Source: Trinickia sp. Y13 (GTDB lineage: Bacteria > Pseudomonadota > Gammaproteobacteria > Burkholderiales > Burkholderiaceae). Taken from it: a DNA stretch of 64,000 nt. The position numbers and the translations under genes are program-made. The DNA is taken from positions 434,001 through 498,000 of the forward strand of contig NZ_JAKWFK010000001.1 in NCBI RefSeq assembly GCF_029522115.1. The letters are read 5' to 3'. This document shows, piece by piece, positions 55,704 through 64,000 of this stretch (position 1 is its first letter; the number at the start of each line of letters is the position of its first letter). The notes below the pieces were generated by a model. The model saw only the letters and a program-made list of their open reading frames with translations. It had not been told where the DNA came from and did no database searches.

Positions 55704-56842
55704 GGTCGGTCCTCGCTTTGGTTGCCGCGTCGTGCGATGCTTGCGCGACGTATGGCGGCTTCTCGTTACTGGGCCGGTGACCGCTTGCATCGACATGAAG
55801 TGCGGATACCCGGCTCCTCACTCGTCGCTCTCTCGATGCTGGCGTCCCGGCGTCTTTGGTCCTTCTCCCTGACCGTGGCGGCTTCTGTGCGGAAGCGCTC
55901 GGTTGCGGCCAATACTGCGAGGATCATGCCAAGCGCTGTTGCACGGGGCCTTGACGCGGTGCCTCCCGTGTTGCAGCGCACCCGCGTCGCGCCACCTCTC
56001 CTTTTTGTTTCAAATCTGCAAAACCGAACCTAGCCTTTCACCTCCTTTCTAATTACTTTCAAATGTTCGCTTTAACTCGTTGATCGCGTTGGGGTTTGGG
56101 CGAGTAGTGGCACGCCGGCGGCGCTTGTGTGCGTGTGGTGAGCGACGAGTCGTTAGCGTGCGGCGGGGCGGGAAATCGATTCAGTCGTGTGGCACGGTTG
56201 GCTGCGCGCTCCCGCCGTCCCCTCACAGTGCTCGCCGCTGTGCCCCGTGGCAACGGGTTCGCGGCGCAGCGCGTTTAAAACGGCGCACCCGATTGCCTCT
56301 CGCGATTCCGATGAGACGGCGATGGGACCGGTCTACTGACTCTCGGGCCGCTACCACAAGGATGCCTGTCGAAAATGACTCATTGTTGAGACATCGCCGC
56401 GCGCGTTTACCGCGCGCATGCCGTTGCGTACTTACCCCAACGGCGCGCGAACACCGCAGCCACGGTGCGATGCCGAACAGTCATACCGTTGCGCGCGACG
56501 TACCGTGCATCCATGGCGATTCGTCGTACGTTGTTTCGGACACCGAAACGATTCGCTCATGGTCGAAGCAATATGAAGTGCGGTGCTGTACGGGTCGCAA
56601 GTGGCGTTCATACGAAATTGCGTAGGCGTCCGAAGCAATTGCCGACGATTGGCCGGCGCTCGGATCGTGGTCCAACGTGCGCGCAACTGGCATCCGTTTC
56701 ATCAGAGGGATAACCCTGTTCAGGCCTTTCCCAATGGCGCACCGCGGCGGAACCAAGCACCGTATCGTTTGCCGGCTGCGGTTGGCGGGCGGTGCGCAAT
56801 GAAACGGGCAAGGGAGCGTCGGACGGCGCATCGGGGGGAGTT
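55704..56842. other. Gene-poor 1.1-kb stretch
   Basis: No frame here has coding-like composition, a ribosome site and a recognisable product. An AT-rich patch at 55995-56075 probably holds the promoter of the leftward Crp/Fnr gene, and a strong AGGAGGTGA read leftward (56047-56039) is not followed by a start codon at proper distance. A palindrome lies at 56533-56549 (GTTTCGG-ACA-CCGAAAC), 294 bp before the FadR-type gene. Otherwise I see nothing assignable. Confidence 0.5.
56533..56549. promoter_or_regulatory. 17-bp palindrome upstream of the FadR-type gene
   Basis: GTTTCGG and CCGAAAC flank ACA. This is a perfect 7-bp inverted repeat in otherwise unstructured intergenic DNA and could be an operator for the regulator at 56843. 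Confidence 0.35.
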
Positions 56843-57559
56843 ATGGAGCAGGGCAAAGACCGTTCGCTGGTGAGCAAGGTCATGGATGGGCTCGTTAGCG
56901 GCATCGTCGAAGAGAAATACGGCGCGATTTTGCCGCCGCAAGACGTGCTGTCCAAGGAGTTCGACGTCAGCCGCACGGTCATGCGCGAAGCGCTTTCCAT
57001 GCTGCTTGCCCGCGACATGCTCGATGTCCGGCCGAAGGTGGGCACGCGCATCAGGCCGATGCGCGACTGGCGCATGATCGACGAGGACGTCGTCAACTGG
57101 CGCTTTCGCGCTAAGCCCGATCCGCAGTTCATGCGCGACGTGATCGAGTTTCGGATGCTGATCGAGCCGCGCGCGGCGGCGCAGGCGGCAGCGCGCGCGA
57201 GCGTGTCGGAAGTGGCCGCGATTCGCGAGGCCTTCGAAGTGTTTAAAACGCTGGCGCCGGGCGATGCCGGCTATCAAGCGGCCGACGAAATGTTGCATAC
57301 GCGCATCGTTCACGCAAGCGGCAACCAGTTTTTCCAGCAGATGGCCGCGATCATCCGCGGGGCGTTGACGGCCACCCATCCAATGCTCAGCCAAAAGCCG
57401 GGCGCCTGGGAAATCTCGGTGCGCACGCACGAGCGGCTAGTCGAAGCCATCGAGCGCCGCGATCCCAAGGAGGCCGAAGCGGCCGCGCTCGCGGTGATCG
57501 ACTTCGCCGCCGACGAGATCAGCCGCGAGTTTTCGGTGGAAATGCCCAGTCGCAGGTAG
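56843..57559 (+). CDS. GntR-family regulator, FadR subfamily
   Basis: A 238-residue regulator. The GntR winged helix spans residues 8-75 (LVSGIVEEKYGAILPPQDVL, then FDVSRTVMREALSMLLARDML), followed by an all-helical FCD effector domain with metal-binding His (RTHERLVEAIERRD near residue 200). GGGGGGAG precedes the ATG. It ends in a strong terminator and precedes the Gfo/Idh-type oxidoreductase, so it may control sugar-acid or related metabolism. Confidence 0.9.
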   Translation: MEQGKDRSLVSKVMDGLVSGIVEEKYGAILPPQDVLSKEFDVSRTVMREALSMLLARDMLDVRPKVGTRIRPMRDWRMIDEDVVNWRFRAKPDPQFMRDVIEFRMLIEPRAAAQAAARASVSEVAAIREAFEVFKTLAPGDAGYQAADEMLHTRIVHASGNQFFQQMAAIIRGALTATHPMLSQKPGAWEISVRTHERLVEAIERRDPKEAEAAALAVIDFAADEISREFSVEMPSRR

Positions 57560-57577
57560 CGGCGCTCTCATCGTATG

Positions 57578-57607
57578 AAAGACCGGCGGCATGTTGCGCC
57601 GGTCTTT
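57578..57607 (+). terminator. Rho-independent terminator after the FadR-type gene
   Basis: AAAGACCGGCG (57578-57588) pairs with CGCCGGTCTTT (57597-57607) around an 8-base loop, 18 bp after the stop. The A/T ends make it usable in both directions. Confidence 0.8.
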
Positions 57608-57800
57608 GCATTTGGCGAAAACAATGGTGCCCATGATTTCTCCGTGCGCACATTTGCCAACGTCACATCCCCTCTTCAAGCACGGAGTGCAAACGAACGC
57701 ATGGGCCTGCGCGGCGTCTTATGATCGCGGGTGGATCGACCACGCCTAATGTCGGCAGCGGTCGATTTTTCTCTACGTCACGTTGACAAGGAATGCGGTT

Positions 57801-58778
57801 ATGAATGAGTCGGGAACCATCGGCTGGGGCATCGTCGGTGCGGGGCATATCGCGCACCGCTTCGCTCAGGGCTTGATGCACGTGCGCGATGCGCGGATCG
57901 CGCGGACGTGGTCACGGCGCGCCGAAAGCGTCGATGCATTCGTGCAGCATTTTGGCGGGGCGGCATGCGCCACCTTCGACGAGGTGCTGGCAAGCGATGT
58001 CGATGCGGTCTACATCGCCACCCTCAACGATACGCACGCTCAGTTCGCGTGTGCGGCGCTCGCGGCGGGCAAGCACGTTCTCTGCGAAAAGCCCGCAACA
58101 CTGAACGAGCGCGAGCTCGAAGCGGTGCTCGCGACGGCGCGCACCTCGGGACGGCTTTTCATGGAAGCGATGAAGCCGCCTTTCTTCCCGCTGTATCGCA
58201 AGCTGCGCGAGCATCTCGCGAGTGACCCGATCGGCCCCGTGGGCCTCGTGCGAGCCGGTTGCTCGGTTGCCAACGTGCCGGCCAGCCATCCGTCGTTTTC
58301 GCTGGCGCAAGGCGGCGGCGCTTTGCTCGACATCGGCATCTACGAGATGTTCCTCGCCGTCGACTGGCTCGGCGCGCCGCTCGAGGTTCAGACCTTCGGG
58401 CGCCTGGGCGCTTCGGGCGTCGATACGTTCGCGAGTGTGCACAGCCGCCACGAGGCGGGCATCGCGCAGCTCTTTTGCGGGCTGGACTTGGATGGCAAGG
58501 GCGACGCATTGCTGGCGGGGCCGCTCGGACACGTCACGGTTCACGAGAAATGGTGGAACCCCGTGCGTGCGACCGTCAGTTATTGCGACGGCCGCGTCGT
58601 TGAATTGAAAGAGACGTTCGAAGGCGGCGGGCTGAACTATGAGACCGAGCACTTTTGCGAATTGATCCGTGCGGGCGCGCTCGAAAGCCCGATCATGACG
58701 CATGTGAAGTCGCGCCAAATGATCTCGATGACCGATTCGGCGCGCGCCGCGCTCGGGCTGCGGTTCCCGGGAGAGTAG
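57801..58778 (+). CDS. Gfo/Idh/MocA-family oxidoreductase
   Basis: A 325-residue NAD(P)-dependent sugar or inositol dehydrogenase-like enzyme. GWGIVGAGHIAHRFAQGL at residues 6-23 is the dinucleotide loop, VLCEKPATLN near residue 95 the family EKP motif, and the C-terminal half is the sheet-rich substrate domain (GGGALLDIGIYEMFLAVDWL). Closest in type to trans-1,2-dihydrobenzenediol dehydrogenase-like proteins. ATG 57801 has AAGGAA eight bases upstream. It stands alone downstream of the FadR-type regulator. Confidence 0.87.
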   Translation: MNESGTIGWGIVGAGHIAHRFAQGLMHVRDARIARTWSRRAESVDAFVQHFGGAACATFDEVLASDVDAVYIATLNDTHAQFACAALAAGKHVLCEKPATLNERELEAVLATARTSGRLFMEAMKPPFFPLYRKLREHLASDPIGPVGLVRAGCSVANVPASHPSFSLAQGGGALLDIGIYEMFLAVDWLGAPLEVQTFGRLGASGVDTFASVHSRHEAGIAQLFCGLDLDGKGDALLAGPLGHVTVHEKWWNPVRATVSYCDGRVVELKETFEGGGLNYETEHFCELIRAGALESPIMTHVKSRQMISMTDSARAALGLRFPGE

Positions 58779-58917
58779 CGGCGGCGGTGTTACGATGCGG
58801 CGTTGCGCCGAAGGCGGCGTCGCGATCGGGAGCAGCAGCGGCGTCGCGATCCGATTCAGGCAAGCCTCGATTGCCGGCGGCGCCACGTGCAAGATCGTCC
58901 AATGAGGAGCGGCTCGT

Positions 58918-59613
58918 ATGTCCAAGCATCTCGCCAATCTATGGCGCTCGAATAAGAACCTGGTGGCCTTTTTGTTTCTGATGGTGTTGTTTCGCAGCGC
59001 CATTGCCGATTGGAACGTCGTGCCGACGGGCTCGATGTTGCCGACGATCCGCATCGGCGATCGCATCTTCGTCGACAAGATGGCGTATGACCTGCGCGTG
59101 CCGCTCACGCACATCGCCATCGCGCATCTGGGCGATCCGCAGCGCGGCGACATCGTCACGATCGATTCCGCCGCCGCGCACGAACTGCTCGTCAAGCGCG
59201 TGGTCGGGGTGCCTGGCGACACCGTCGCCTTGCGCGAGAACGTGTTGTACGTCAACGGCGTGCGCGCCAATTACCGGCCGCTCGCTCGCGCGCCGATGCC
59301 CGATGCTGCGTCCGGCGACGTGCGTTATTTGACGGAGCGTTTCGATGGCGTCTCGCACATCGTGCGGTTATCGGAAACGGCGCCTAGCCCAGTCAGCTCG
59401 TTCGGACCCGTGACCGTGCCGGCGGGCGAATATCTCATGCTCGGGGATAACCGCGACGACAGCGCCGATTCTCGCTACTTCGGCTTCGTCCCGCGCAAAG
59501 AAGTGATGGGTCGCGCGCGCAACGTGGCGTTTTCTCTCGACCCGACGCGGTTTTATCTGCCGCGCTTGAGCCGCTTCGGCGCGGCGCTCGATCAGCCGCT
59601 CGCCGCAAACTGA
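58918..59613 (+). CDS. lepB: Signal peptidase I, short form
   Basis: A 231-residue membrane serine protease that removes signal peptides from exported proteins. One N-terminal helix (residues 13-31), then PTGSMLPT with catalytic Ser39, LLVKRVVGVPGD with catalytic Lys93, and GDNRDDSADSR near residue 178. Housekeeping LepB of beta-proteobacteria is usually about 290-300 residues with two helices and adjoins lepA and rnc, so this is probably a second copy. AATGAGGAG precedes the ATG. It is not linked to a secretion gene here. Confidence 0.92.
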   Translation: MSKHLANLWRSNKNLVAFLFLMVLFRSAIADWNVVPTGSMLPTIRIGDRIFVDKMAYDLRVPLTHIAIAHLGDPQRGDIVTIDSAAAHELLVKRVVGVPGDTVALRENVLYVNGVRANYRPLARAPMPDAASGDVRYLTERFDGVSHIVRLSETAPSPVSSFGPVTVPAGEYLMLGDNRDDSADSRYFGFVPRKEVMGRARNVAFSLDPTRFYLPRLSRFGAALDQPLAAN

Positions 59614-59662
59614 TTGTGCGGCGAGCGACGGGGCGGCGGCTCGACCGACCCCGGCCGCCCGG

Positions 59663-60322
59663 TCAATGCCGAGTCGGCAAGGCGAGGCGCCGCTCGTAGC
59701 TGCGCTGCACCCATTCGAGCACCTGGCACAGCACCCAATAGACGGCAGCGGCGGCCAGATAGAGCGGCAGCGGCTGATAGGTCGATGCGATGATTTCCTG
59801 TGCGCTGCGAAGCAGTTCGGTGACGGTGATCACCGAGACGAGCGACGTATCCTTGATGAGGCTGATCAAGCTGTTCGACAGGCTCGGCACGGCGATGCGC
59901 AGCGCTTGCGGCGCGATCACGTAGCGCAGCGTCTGGCGGCGCGAGAGCCCAAGGCTATAGGCCGCGAGCCATTGGCCTCGATGGATGCCGTTGATCGCGC
60001 CACGCATGCTTTCCGACAGATACGCGGCCACGTTCGCCGACAGCGCGATCACGCCGGCCGGCGTCGGGTCCAGGGAGATCCCGACGCTGGGCAGCCCGTA
60101 ATACACCACGAAGATCTGTACGAGCAGCGGCGTGCCGCGCATCAAGCTCACGTAGGCGCGCGCAATCCAATTGAGCGGCTTGCTGTGGCTGATGCCCATC
60201 AGTGCGAGGAAGACGGCGGCGATGAGTCCGAAGATCATCGACAGCACGGCGAACTTGACCGTCAAGACCGCGCCCTGCGCGAGCACGGGCATCGATTGGA
60301 CGAGCAGGGTGGTGGTGGACAT
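59663..60322 (-). CDS. Amino-acid ABC transporter permease (HisM/GlnP type)
   Basis: A 219-residue inner-membrane protein with about five helices. GLSRRQTLRYVIAPQALRIAVPSL near residue 128 is the ATPase-contact loop of polar amino-acid permeases, and SLMRGTPLLVQIFVVYYGLP near residue 59 is typical. It lies 188 bp after the binding-protein gene on the same strand, beyond a terminator. No ATPase gene is in the window. Confidence 0.9.
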   Translation of the reverse strand: MSTTTLLVQSMPVLAQGAVLTVKFAVLSMIFGLIAAVFLALMGISHSKPLNWIARAYVSLMRGTPLLVQIFVVYYGLPSVGISLDPTPAGVIALSANVAAYLSESMRGAINGIHRGQWLAAYSLGLSRRQTLRYVIAPQALRIAVPSLSNSLISLIKDTSLVSVITVTELLRSAQEIIASTYQPLPLYLAAAAVYWVLCQVLEWVQRSYERRLALPTRH

Positions 60323-60445
60323 GATTTTTATTTGTGAGGACAGCTAACGAGTCGACCCGCACGACGCGCGTGCGCGAGCGCACATGATATACGCGACGAA
60401 AACAGCGTGTTGGATCGTCGCATGCGTTCGCGCCGCATCAAAGCA

Positions 60446-60474
60446 AAGGGCGGCATCTGTGAGATGCCGCCCTT
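60446..60474 (-). terminator. Rho-independent terminator after the amino-acid binding protein
   Basis: AAGGGCGGCATCT and its complement AGATGCCGCCCTT flank a 3-base loop, 36 bp past the binding-protein stop, followed leftward by a T-rich run. It probably limits read-through from the abundant binding protein into the permease. Confidence 0.82.
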
Positions 60475-60510
60475 GTGCCAGCGCTCATCCGGCGAATGCC
60501 AATATGCGCG

Positions 60511-61311
60511 TTACTTACTCGCGGGCTTCGTGACGTCGATGCCGAACCACTTGTCCGAGATCTTCGCGAACGTGCCGTCCGCTTCGAGTTGCGTCATGGC
60601 GTCGTCGATGGCCTTCGCGAACTTCGGATTACCCTTCTTGAACGGGATGGCCGAGGGGTTGCCCGTGCCGACCATCGAGCCGGCGCGAAGCGGCAACTGC
60701 GAGTTCTTCATCAGGTAGGCCAGCATGAGCTTGTCGTTCAACGCGGCGTCGAGGCGTTTGGCTGCGAGGTCGCGCAGATATTCGGGCGCGCCGGGATAAG
60801 TCTTGACGTCGATGCCGGGCACCGATTTCGCCATATCCATGTAGTTCGTGCCCAGACCCACGCCAAGCTTCTTGCCCTTCAAATCTTCGAGCGACTTGAA
60901 CTGACGATCATCGTCCTTGCGCTGAATCAGTTCGGCGCCCGAATAGGTGTAAGCCGGAGAAAAGTCGAGCACTTGCTTGCGTGCATCGGTTACGCCCACC
61001 TGGTTGACGATCACGTCGAACTTGCCCGCTTGCAAGCCGGCAATGATGCCGCTCCATTCCGTCGTGATGAACTCGGGCTTCACGCCGAGCTTGGCCGCAA
61101 CTGCCTTGGCGATGTCGACATCGAAGCCGACCAGCTCGCCCGTCTTCGCATCCTTAGAGTTGAACGGCGGGAACGTCCCCTCCAGGCCGATGCGCAGCGT
61201 GCCGCGCGCTTTGACTTGATCGAGCAGGTCTTCGGCGTGCGCCGTGGCCGCGAAGCAGGTTAAGCCGATCAGGCCGGCTGTGAGGATCTTTTTCAGCGAT
61301 GCGAACTTCAT
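60511..61311 (-). CDS. Amino-acid ABC transporter substrate-binding protein
   Basis: A 266-residue periplasmic protein. The signal peptide ends near residue 26 (LTCFAATAHAED). The mature part starts VKARGTLRIGLEGTFPPFNSKD, followed by GELVGFDVDIAKAVAAKLGV, the family 3 binding-protein pattern, closest in type to cystine or general polar amino-acid binders. AGGAGAACC precedes the ATG. A strong terminator separates it from the permease gene it presumably serves. Confidence 0.9.
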   Translation of the reverse strand: MKFASLKKILTAGLIGLTCFAATAHAEDLLDQVKARGTLRIGLEGTFPPFNSKDAKTGELVGFDVDIAKAVAAKLGVKPEFITTEWSGIIAGLQAGKFDVIVNQVGVTDARKQVLDFSPAYTYSGAELIQRKDDDRQFKSLEDLKGKKLGVGLGTNYMDMAKSVPGIDVKTYPGAPEYLRDLAAKRLDAALNDKLMLAYLMKNSQLPLRAGSMVGTGNPSAIPFKKGNPKFAKAIDDAMTQLEADGTFAKISDKWFGIDVTKPASK

Positions 61312-61408
61312 GGTTTTGGTTCTCCTTGGAAAGCTCCCCGATGGGCTTTCACGCGTGCAGCAATGATAGCGAAACGCCAATGGCCCGAAAAATACCGTTT
61401 GTTTATGT

Positions 61409-62446
61409 CTATATGCGCGCTCCATGCGCGATGGCGTCGATGCATTCGCCGATGAGCGCGGGGCCGCGATAGATGAAACCCGTGTACACCTGCACGAGCG
61501 ACGCGCCGGCTGCGAGCTTGGCGAGCGCATCTTCGCCCGAGAACACGCCGCCCACGCCGATGATCGCTACCGCATCGCCTACTTGCGCGCGCAGCTTGGC
61601 AATCACGGCGTTGGAGGCGTCGAAGACGGGCTTGCCCGAGAGGCCGCCCGTCTCGTTCGCATGGGCCATGCCCGCGACGGCCGCGCGCGCGAGCGTCGTA
61701 TTGGTCGCGATCACGCCTTCGATGCCGTGGCGCAGCAGCGTGTCGGCGATCGCTTTGATTTGCTCGTCGTCCAGATCCGGCGCGATCTTCAGCGCGAGCG
61801 GCACGAGCTTGCCATGCAGATCGGCCAAGCGCTGCTGCTTCTCCTTCAGTGCGCCGATCAGCGCATCGAGTTCATTGGCGCCCTGCAGCTGCCGCAAATT
61901 CTTCGTATTGGGCGACGAGATGTTGATCGTCACATAGCTTGCGAACGGGTAGACGCGTTCGAGGCAGTAGAGATAGTCGTCGGCCGCGCGTTCGATCGGC
62001 GTATCGGCGTTCTTGCCGATGTTCAGCCCGAGCGGGCCGCGATAGCGCGCCGCTTGGACGTTCTTGACGAACTGATCGACGCCGCCGTTGTTGAAACCCA
62101 TCCGATTGATCAGCGCGCCGGCCTCGGGCAGCCGAAAAATGCGCGGACGCGGGTTGCCCGGTTGCGCTCGCGGCGTGACCGTGCCCACTTCGATGAAGCC
62201 GAAGCCGAGCGCCGCCAGACCGTCGATGCAGGCGCCATCCTTGTCGAGCCCTGCCGCGAGGCCGATCGGGTTGCGAAAGGCGATGCCCATGACGGTGCGC
62301 GGAAGCTCCGGCACGTGTGGCGCAAGCAGGCGGGCGAGCCCGGTGCGGCCGGCGGCGCCGAGCGCGCGGAGCGTGAGATGGTGGGCGTCTTCCGCATCCA
62401 TGCGAAAGAGGCCGGCGCGCACGAGCGGGTAAAGGGAACTGAGCAC
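61409..62446 (-). CDS. pyrD: Dihydroorotate dehydrogenase (quinone), class 2
   Basis: A 345-residue membrane-associated FMN enzyme oxidising dihydroorotate with quinone in pyrimidine synthesis. N-terminal amphipathic helices (residues 1-40) are the class 2 membrane anchor. [15 protein letters not shown] near residue 57, [15 protein letters not shown] near residue 174 with the catalytic Ser, and [13 protein letters not shown] near residue 295 are family motifs. Stands in a leftward group with bpt and aat. Confidence 0.96.
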   Translation of the reverse strand: MLSSLYPLVRAGLFRMDAEDAHHLTLRALGAAGRTGLARLLAPHVPELPRTVMGIAFRNPIGLAAGLDKDGACIDGLAALGFGFIEVGTVTPRAQPGNPRPRIFRLPEAGALINRMGFNNGGVDQFVKNVQAARYRGPLGLNIGKNADTPIERAADDYLYCLERVYPFASYVTINISSPNTKNLRQLQGANELDALIGALKEKQQRLADLHGKLVPLALKIAPDLDDEQIKAIADTLLRHGIEGVIATNTTLARAAVAGMAHANETGGLSGKPVFDASNAVIAKLRAQVGDAVAIIGVGGVFSGEDALAKLAAGASLVQVYTGFIYRGPALIGECIDAIAHGARI

Positions 62447-62588
62447 GGAGGGGCCGGTGGGAAAATGAGAACCCGCTATTTTAACGGGTTCGGCGGGCTC
62501 GGTCGCCGTTAGCGCCGCCGGCCGGTGCGCCCGGCGGGACCGAGGCGCGAGCCGGAACCGAGTTCAGGGGATCGGCGTCGAGCAAGCA

Positions 62589-63374
62589 TCACGTCCCGGC
62601 ATCGCCCGCAGCGGGATGCGCTGCCGGCAGTGGCGCCCACGCTCCGTCCACGAGCCCTTCGAGCGGCCGGAAGTTCGCTTTGTAGGCCATCTTCGCGCTC
62701 TCTCGAATCCAATAGCCGAGGTAGACATGCGGCAGTCCCAAGCTCTTCGCTTGCTCGATCTGCCACAGGATGTTGTAAGTGCCGTAGCTCGCATGGTCCG
62801 CTTCGGGTTCGAAGAACGTATAGACCGAGGACAAGCCGTCGCCCAGGATGTCGATCATGCTGACCATGCGCAGCACGCCGGCGTCGTGCGCGGCGTCAAG
62901 CGGCTCCCGGAATTCGACGAGCCGTGAATTGATTCGGCTATGCAGAAGGAATTGCTCGTATTGGTCGCGGCTGTCGCGATCCATGCCGCCACCGGCATGC
63001 CGCGCCGCTTGATAACGCATATAGAGCACGTAGTGCTCTTCCTCGTAATGCAACGGCGCGACCGTTGCGACCAGCGTTGCGTGCCGCCGCCAGACGCGCC
63101 GCTGCGTGCGGTTCGGCTTGAACGCCGCGACGGGCACGCGCACGGGCACGCACGCGCGGCAGCCCTCGCAGTACGGCCGGTAAGTGAATACGCCGGAGCG
63201 GCGGAAGCCGGCCTTGACGAGCTCGGTATAGACGTCGGAATTGATGAGATGGCTCGGTGTCGCCACCTGCGAGCGTGCGATGCGGCCTTCCAAATAGCTG
63301 CAGGGATAGGGCGCGGTCGCGTAGAACTGCAGGGCGGAAAGCGGTGAAAGCGGCAGCTCATTCGGGTGAGTCAT
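62589..63374 (-). CDS. bpt: Aspartate/glutamate leucyltransferase
   Basis: A 261-residue ATE-fold enzyme that adds Leu from Leu-tRNA to proteins with N-terminal Asp or Glu, marking them for ClpSAP degradation. [15 protein letters not shown] near residue 23, [18 protein letters not shown] near residue 66 with conserved Cys, and the C-terminal [20 protein letters not shown] near residue 220 are diagnostic. It follows aat by 67 bp, giving both branches of the bacterial N-degron pathway in tandem. Confidence 0.95.
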   Translation of the reverse strand: MTHPNELPLSPLSALQFYATAPYPCSYLEGRIARSQVATPSHLINSDVYTELVKAGFRRSGVFTYRPYCEGCRACVPVRVPVAAFKPNRTQRRVWRRHATLVATVAPLHYEEEHYVLYMRYQAARHAGGGMDRDSRDQYEQFLLHSRINSRLVEFREPLDAAHDAGVLRMVSMIDILGDGLSSVYTFFEPEADHASYGTYNILWQIEQAKSLGLPHVYLGYWIRESAKMAYKANFRPLEGLVDGAWAPLPAAHPAAGDAGT

Positions 63375-63441
63375 TGGCGGCTCTCAAAGCATTGTTTCTT
63401 GCATGCCGCATCGATCGCGGGCGAGCGGTGCGAGCGTCCTT

Positions 63442-64000
63442 CTACGCCCCATGCGGCAAGACTTCGGCGAGCGCCGTTTTGTCGAAGCGCCACGGAATCG
63501 GGGCTGCGCCTACAGCGCTGCGCACGTGGGCGACGAACGTCTTGCGCGCGATCTCGCGTCCGCCAAGGGAAGCCAAATGCGGCGTATTCTGCTGGCAGTC
63601 TATCATTTCTATTTCGTGACGGCGCAGGTGTCCGACGAGCGCGGCCAGCGCGATTTTCGATGCGTCGCTCACGTGCGCGAACATCGATTCGCCGAAGAAC
63701 ATCGCGCCCAGCGCCACGCCATACAGGCCGCCCACGCGCTCGCCATCGAGCCAGGTTTCGACGCTGTGCGCATGGCCGGCGCGGTGCAAGCCAGCGTAAG
63801 CATCGACGATCTCGGCCGTGATCCAGGTGCCGCGCTGGCCGCGGCGGGGCGCTTGCGCGCAATTGCGCATGACCGCCGAGAAATCGGCATCGACGCGAAC
63901 CTCCCATCGCGGATCGCTCAGCACGCGCCGGAGCGTTTTGCGAAACGAGGGCGATACCTTGAATTCGCGCGGCAGCAACACCATGCGCGGATCGGGGCTC
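63442..64000 (-). CDS. aat: Leucyl/phenylalanyl-tRNA--protein transferase (5' end outside window)
   Basis: The C-terminal part of Aat, which adds Leu or Phe to proteins with N-terminal Lys or Arg. The frame runs leftward from the window edge, reading [16 protein letters not shown], the family segment that normally lies about 40 residues into the protein, so the true start is beyond 64000. [28 protein letters not shown] in pieces, and FFGESMFAH and [14 protein letters not shown], are diagnostic. Methionine at 63984 is internal. Confidence 0.94.
   Translation of the reverse strand, partial: SPDPRMVLLPREFKVSPSFRKTLRRVLSDPRWEVRVDADFSAVMRNCAQAPRRGQRGTWITAEIVDAYAGLHRAGHAHSVETWLDGERVGGLYGVALGAMFFGESMFAHVSDASKIALAALVGHLRRHEIEMIDCQQNTPHLASLGGREIARKTFVAHVRSAVGAAPIPWRFDKTALAEVLPHGA

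Noticed and set aside
55766-55981. Leftward 71-codon frame upstream of the Crp/Fnr gene
   Set aside because: No conserved pattern and poor start context; a nearby AAGGAGAGGTG leads only to a 23-codon frame.
56080-56625. 181-codon rightward frame in the gene-poor region
   Set aside because: Arg/Cys-rich composition and no ribosome site; looks like non-coding high-GC sequence.
61424-62512. 362-codon open frame opposite pyrD
   Set aside because: Mirror of an unambiguous pyrD; Arg/Ala-rich with no recognisable fold.

Overview
The window is high-GC, gene-dense chromosomal DNA of a Burkholderiales bacterium, most likely Burkholderia, Paraburkholderia, Caballeronia or Trinickia. The protein families point there, as does the local order tRNA-Leu, rnr, rlmB and rpiA. 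The species is inferred. I see no rRNA operon, phage, intact insertion sequence or CRISPR array.

Layout. 1-3.3 kb: arcABC, the arginine deiminase pathway. 3.4-4.2 kb: three small proteins, one a DUF1488 member. 4.4-9.1 kb: a class III CoA-transferase, an HMG-CoA-lyase-like enzyme, an MFS carrier and a LysR regulator. 9.3-10.4 kb: a PHA-synthase-like alpha/beta hydrolase. 10.5-20.6 kb: two divergent sugar-type operons around a LysR gene. One encodes SDR, MFS and a two-subunit transketolase; the other a sugar ABC importer and a TIM-barrel lactonase/amidohydrolase. 20.5-31.2 kb: a GroEL N-terminal remnant, PolX, a phosphoribosyltransferase, a DUF3326 protein, and an operon of acyl-CoA synthetase, two pyruvate-dehydrogenase E1 subunits, E2 and an acyl carrier protein, followed by a DUF1269-like protein. 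31.5-33.8 kb: ahpF and ahpC. 34.3-41.7 kb: an RND efflux system with a TetR regulator, an outer-membrane factor and an SDR. 41.7-45.7 kb: tRNA-Leu(CAG), rnr, rlmB. 45.7-53.8 kb: a seven-gene operon joining a spermidine/putrescine-type ABC importer to a three-subunit flavin dehydrogenase, with a divergent IclR regulator. 53.9-64 kb: rpiA, a small ORF, a Crp/Fnr regulator, a 1.1-kb gene-poor stretch, a FadR-type regulator, an oxidoreductase, a short signal peptidase I, parts of an amino-acid ABC transporter, pyrD, bpt and the 3' part of aat.

The main result is a set of four FNR/ANR-type palindromes (TTGAY-N4-RTCAA) at 9149, 21138, 23894 and 30670, all intergenic. Three have a good -10 hexamer (TACGCT or CATAAT) centred 31-32 bp from the box centre, the geometry of a class II oxygen-regulated promoter. 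The box at 23894 has such a -10 on both sides, so it can drive the phosphoribosyltransferase leftward and DUF3326 rightward. With arcABC, this suggests a low-oxygen survival regulon resembling the low-oxygen-activated loci described in Burkholderia. Here it includes a DNA polymerase X, an uncharacterised DUF3326 protein and an acyl carrier protein tied to a pyruvate dehydrogenase.

Other regulatory DNA readable from sequence: TetR-type palindromes at both ends of the efflux locus, a 23-bp direct repeat before the IclR gene and its target operon, an OxyR-like box before ahpC, and a tandem copy of the tRNA-Leu 3' end with its terminator.
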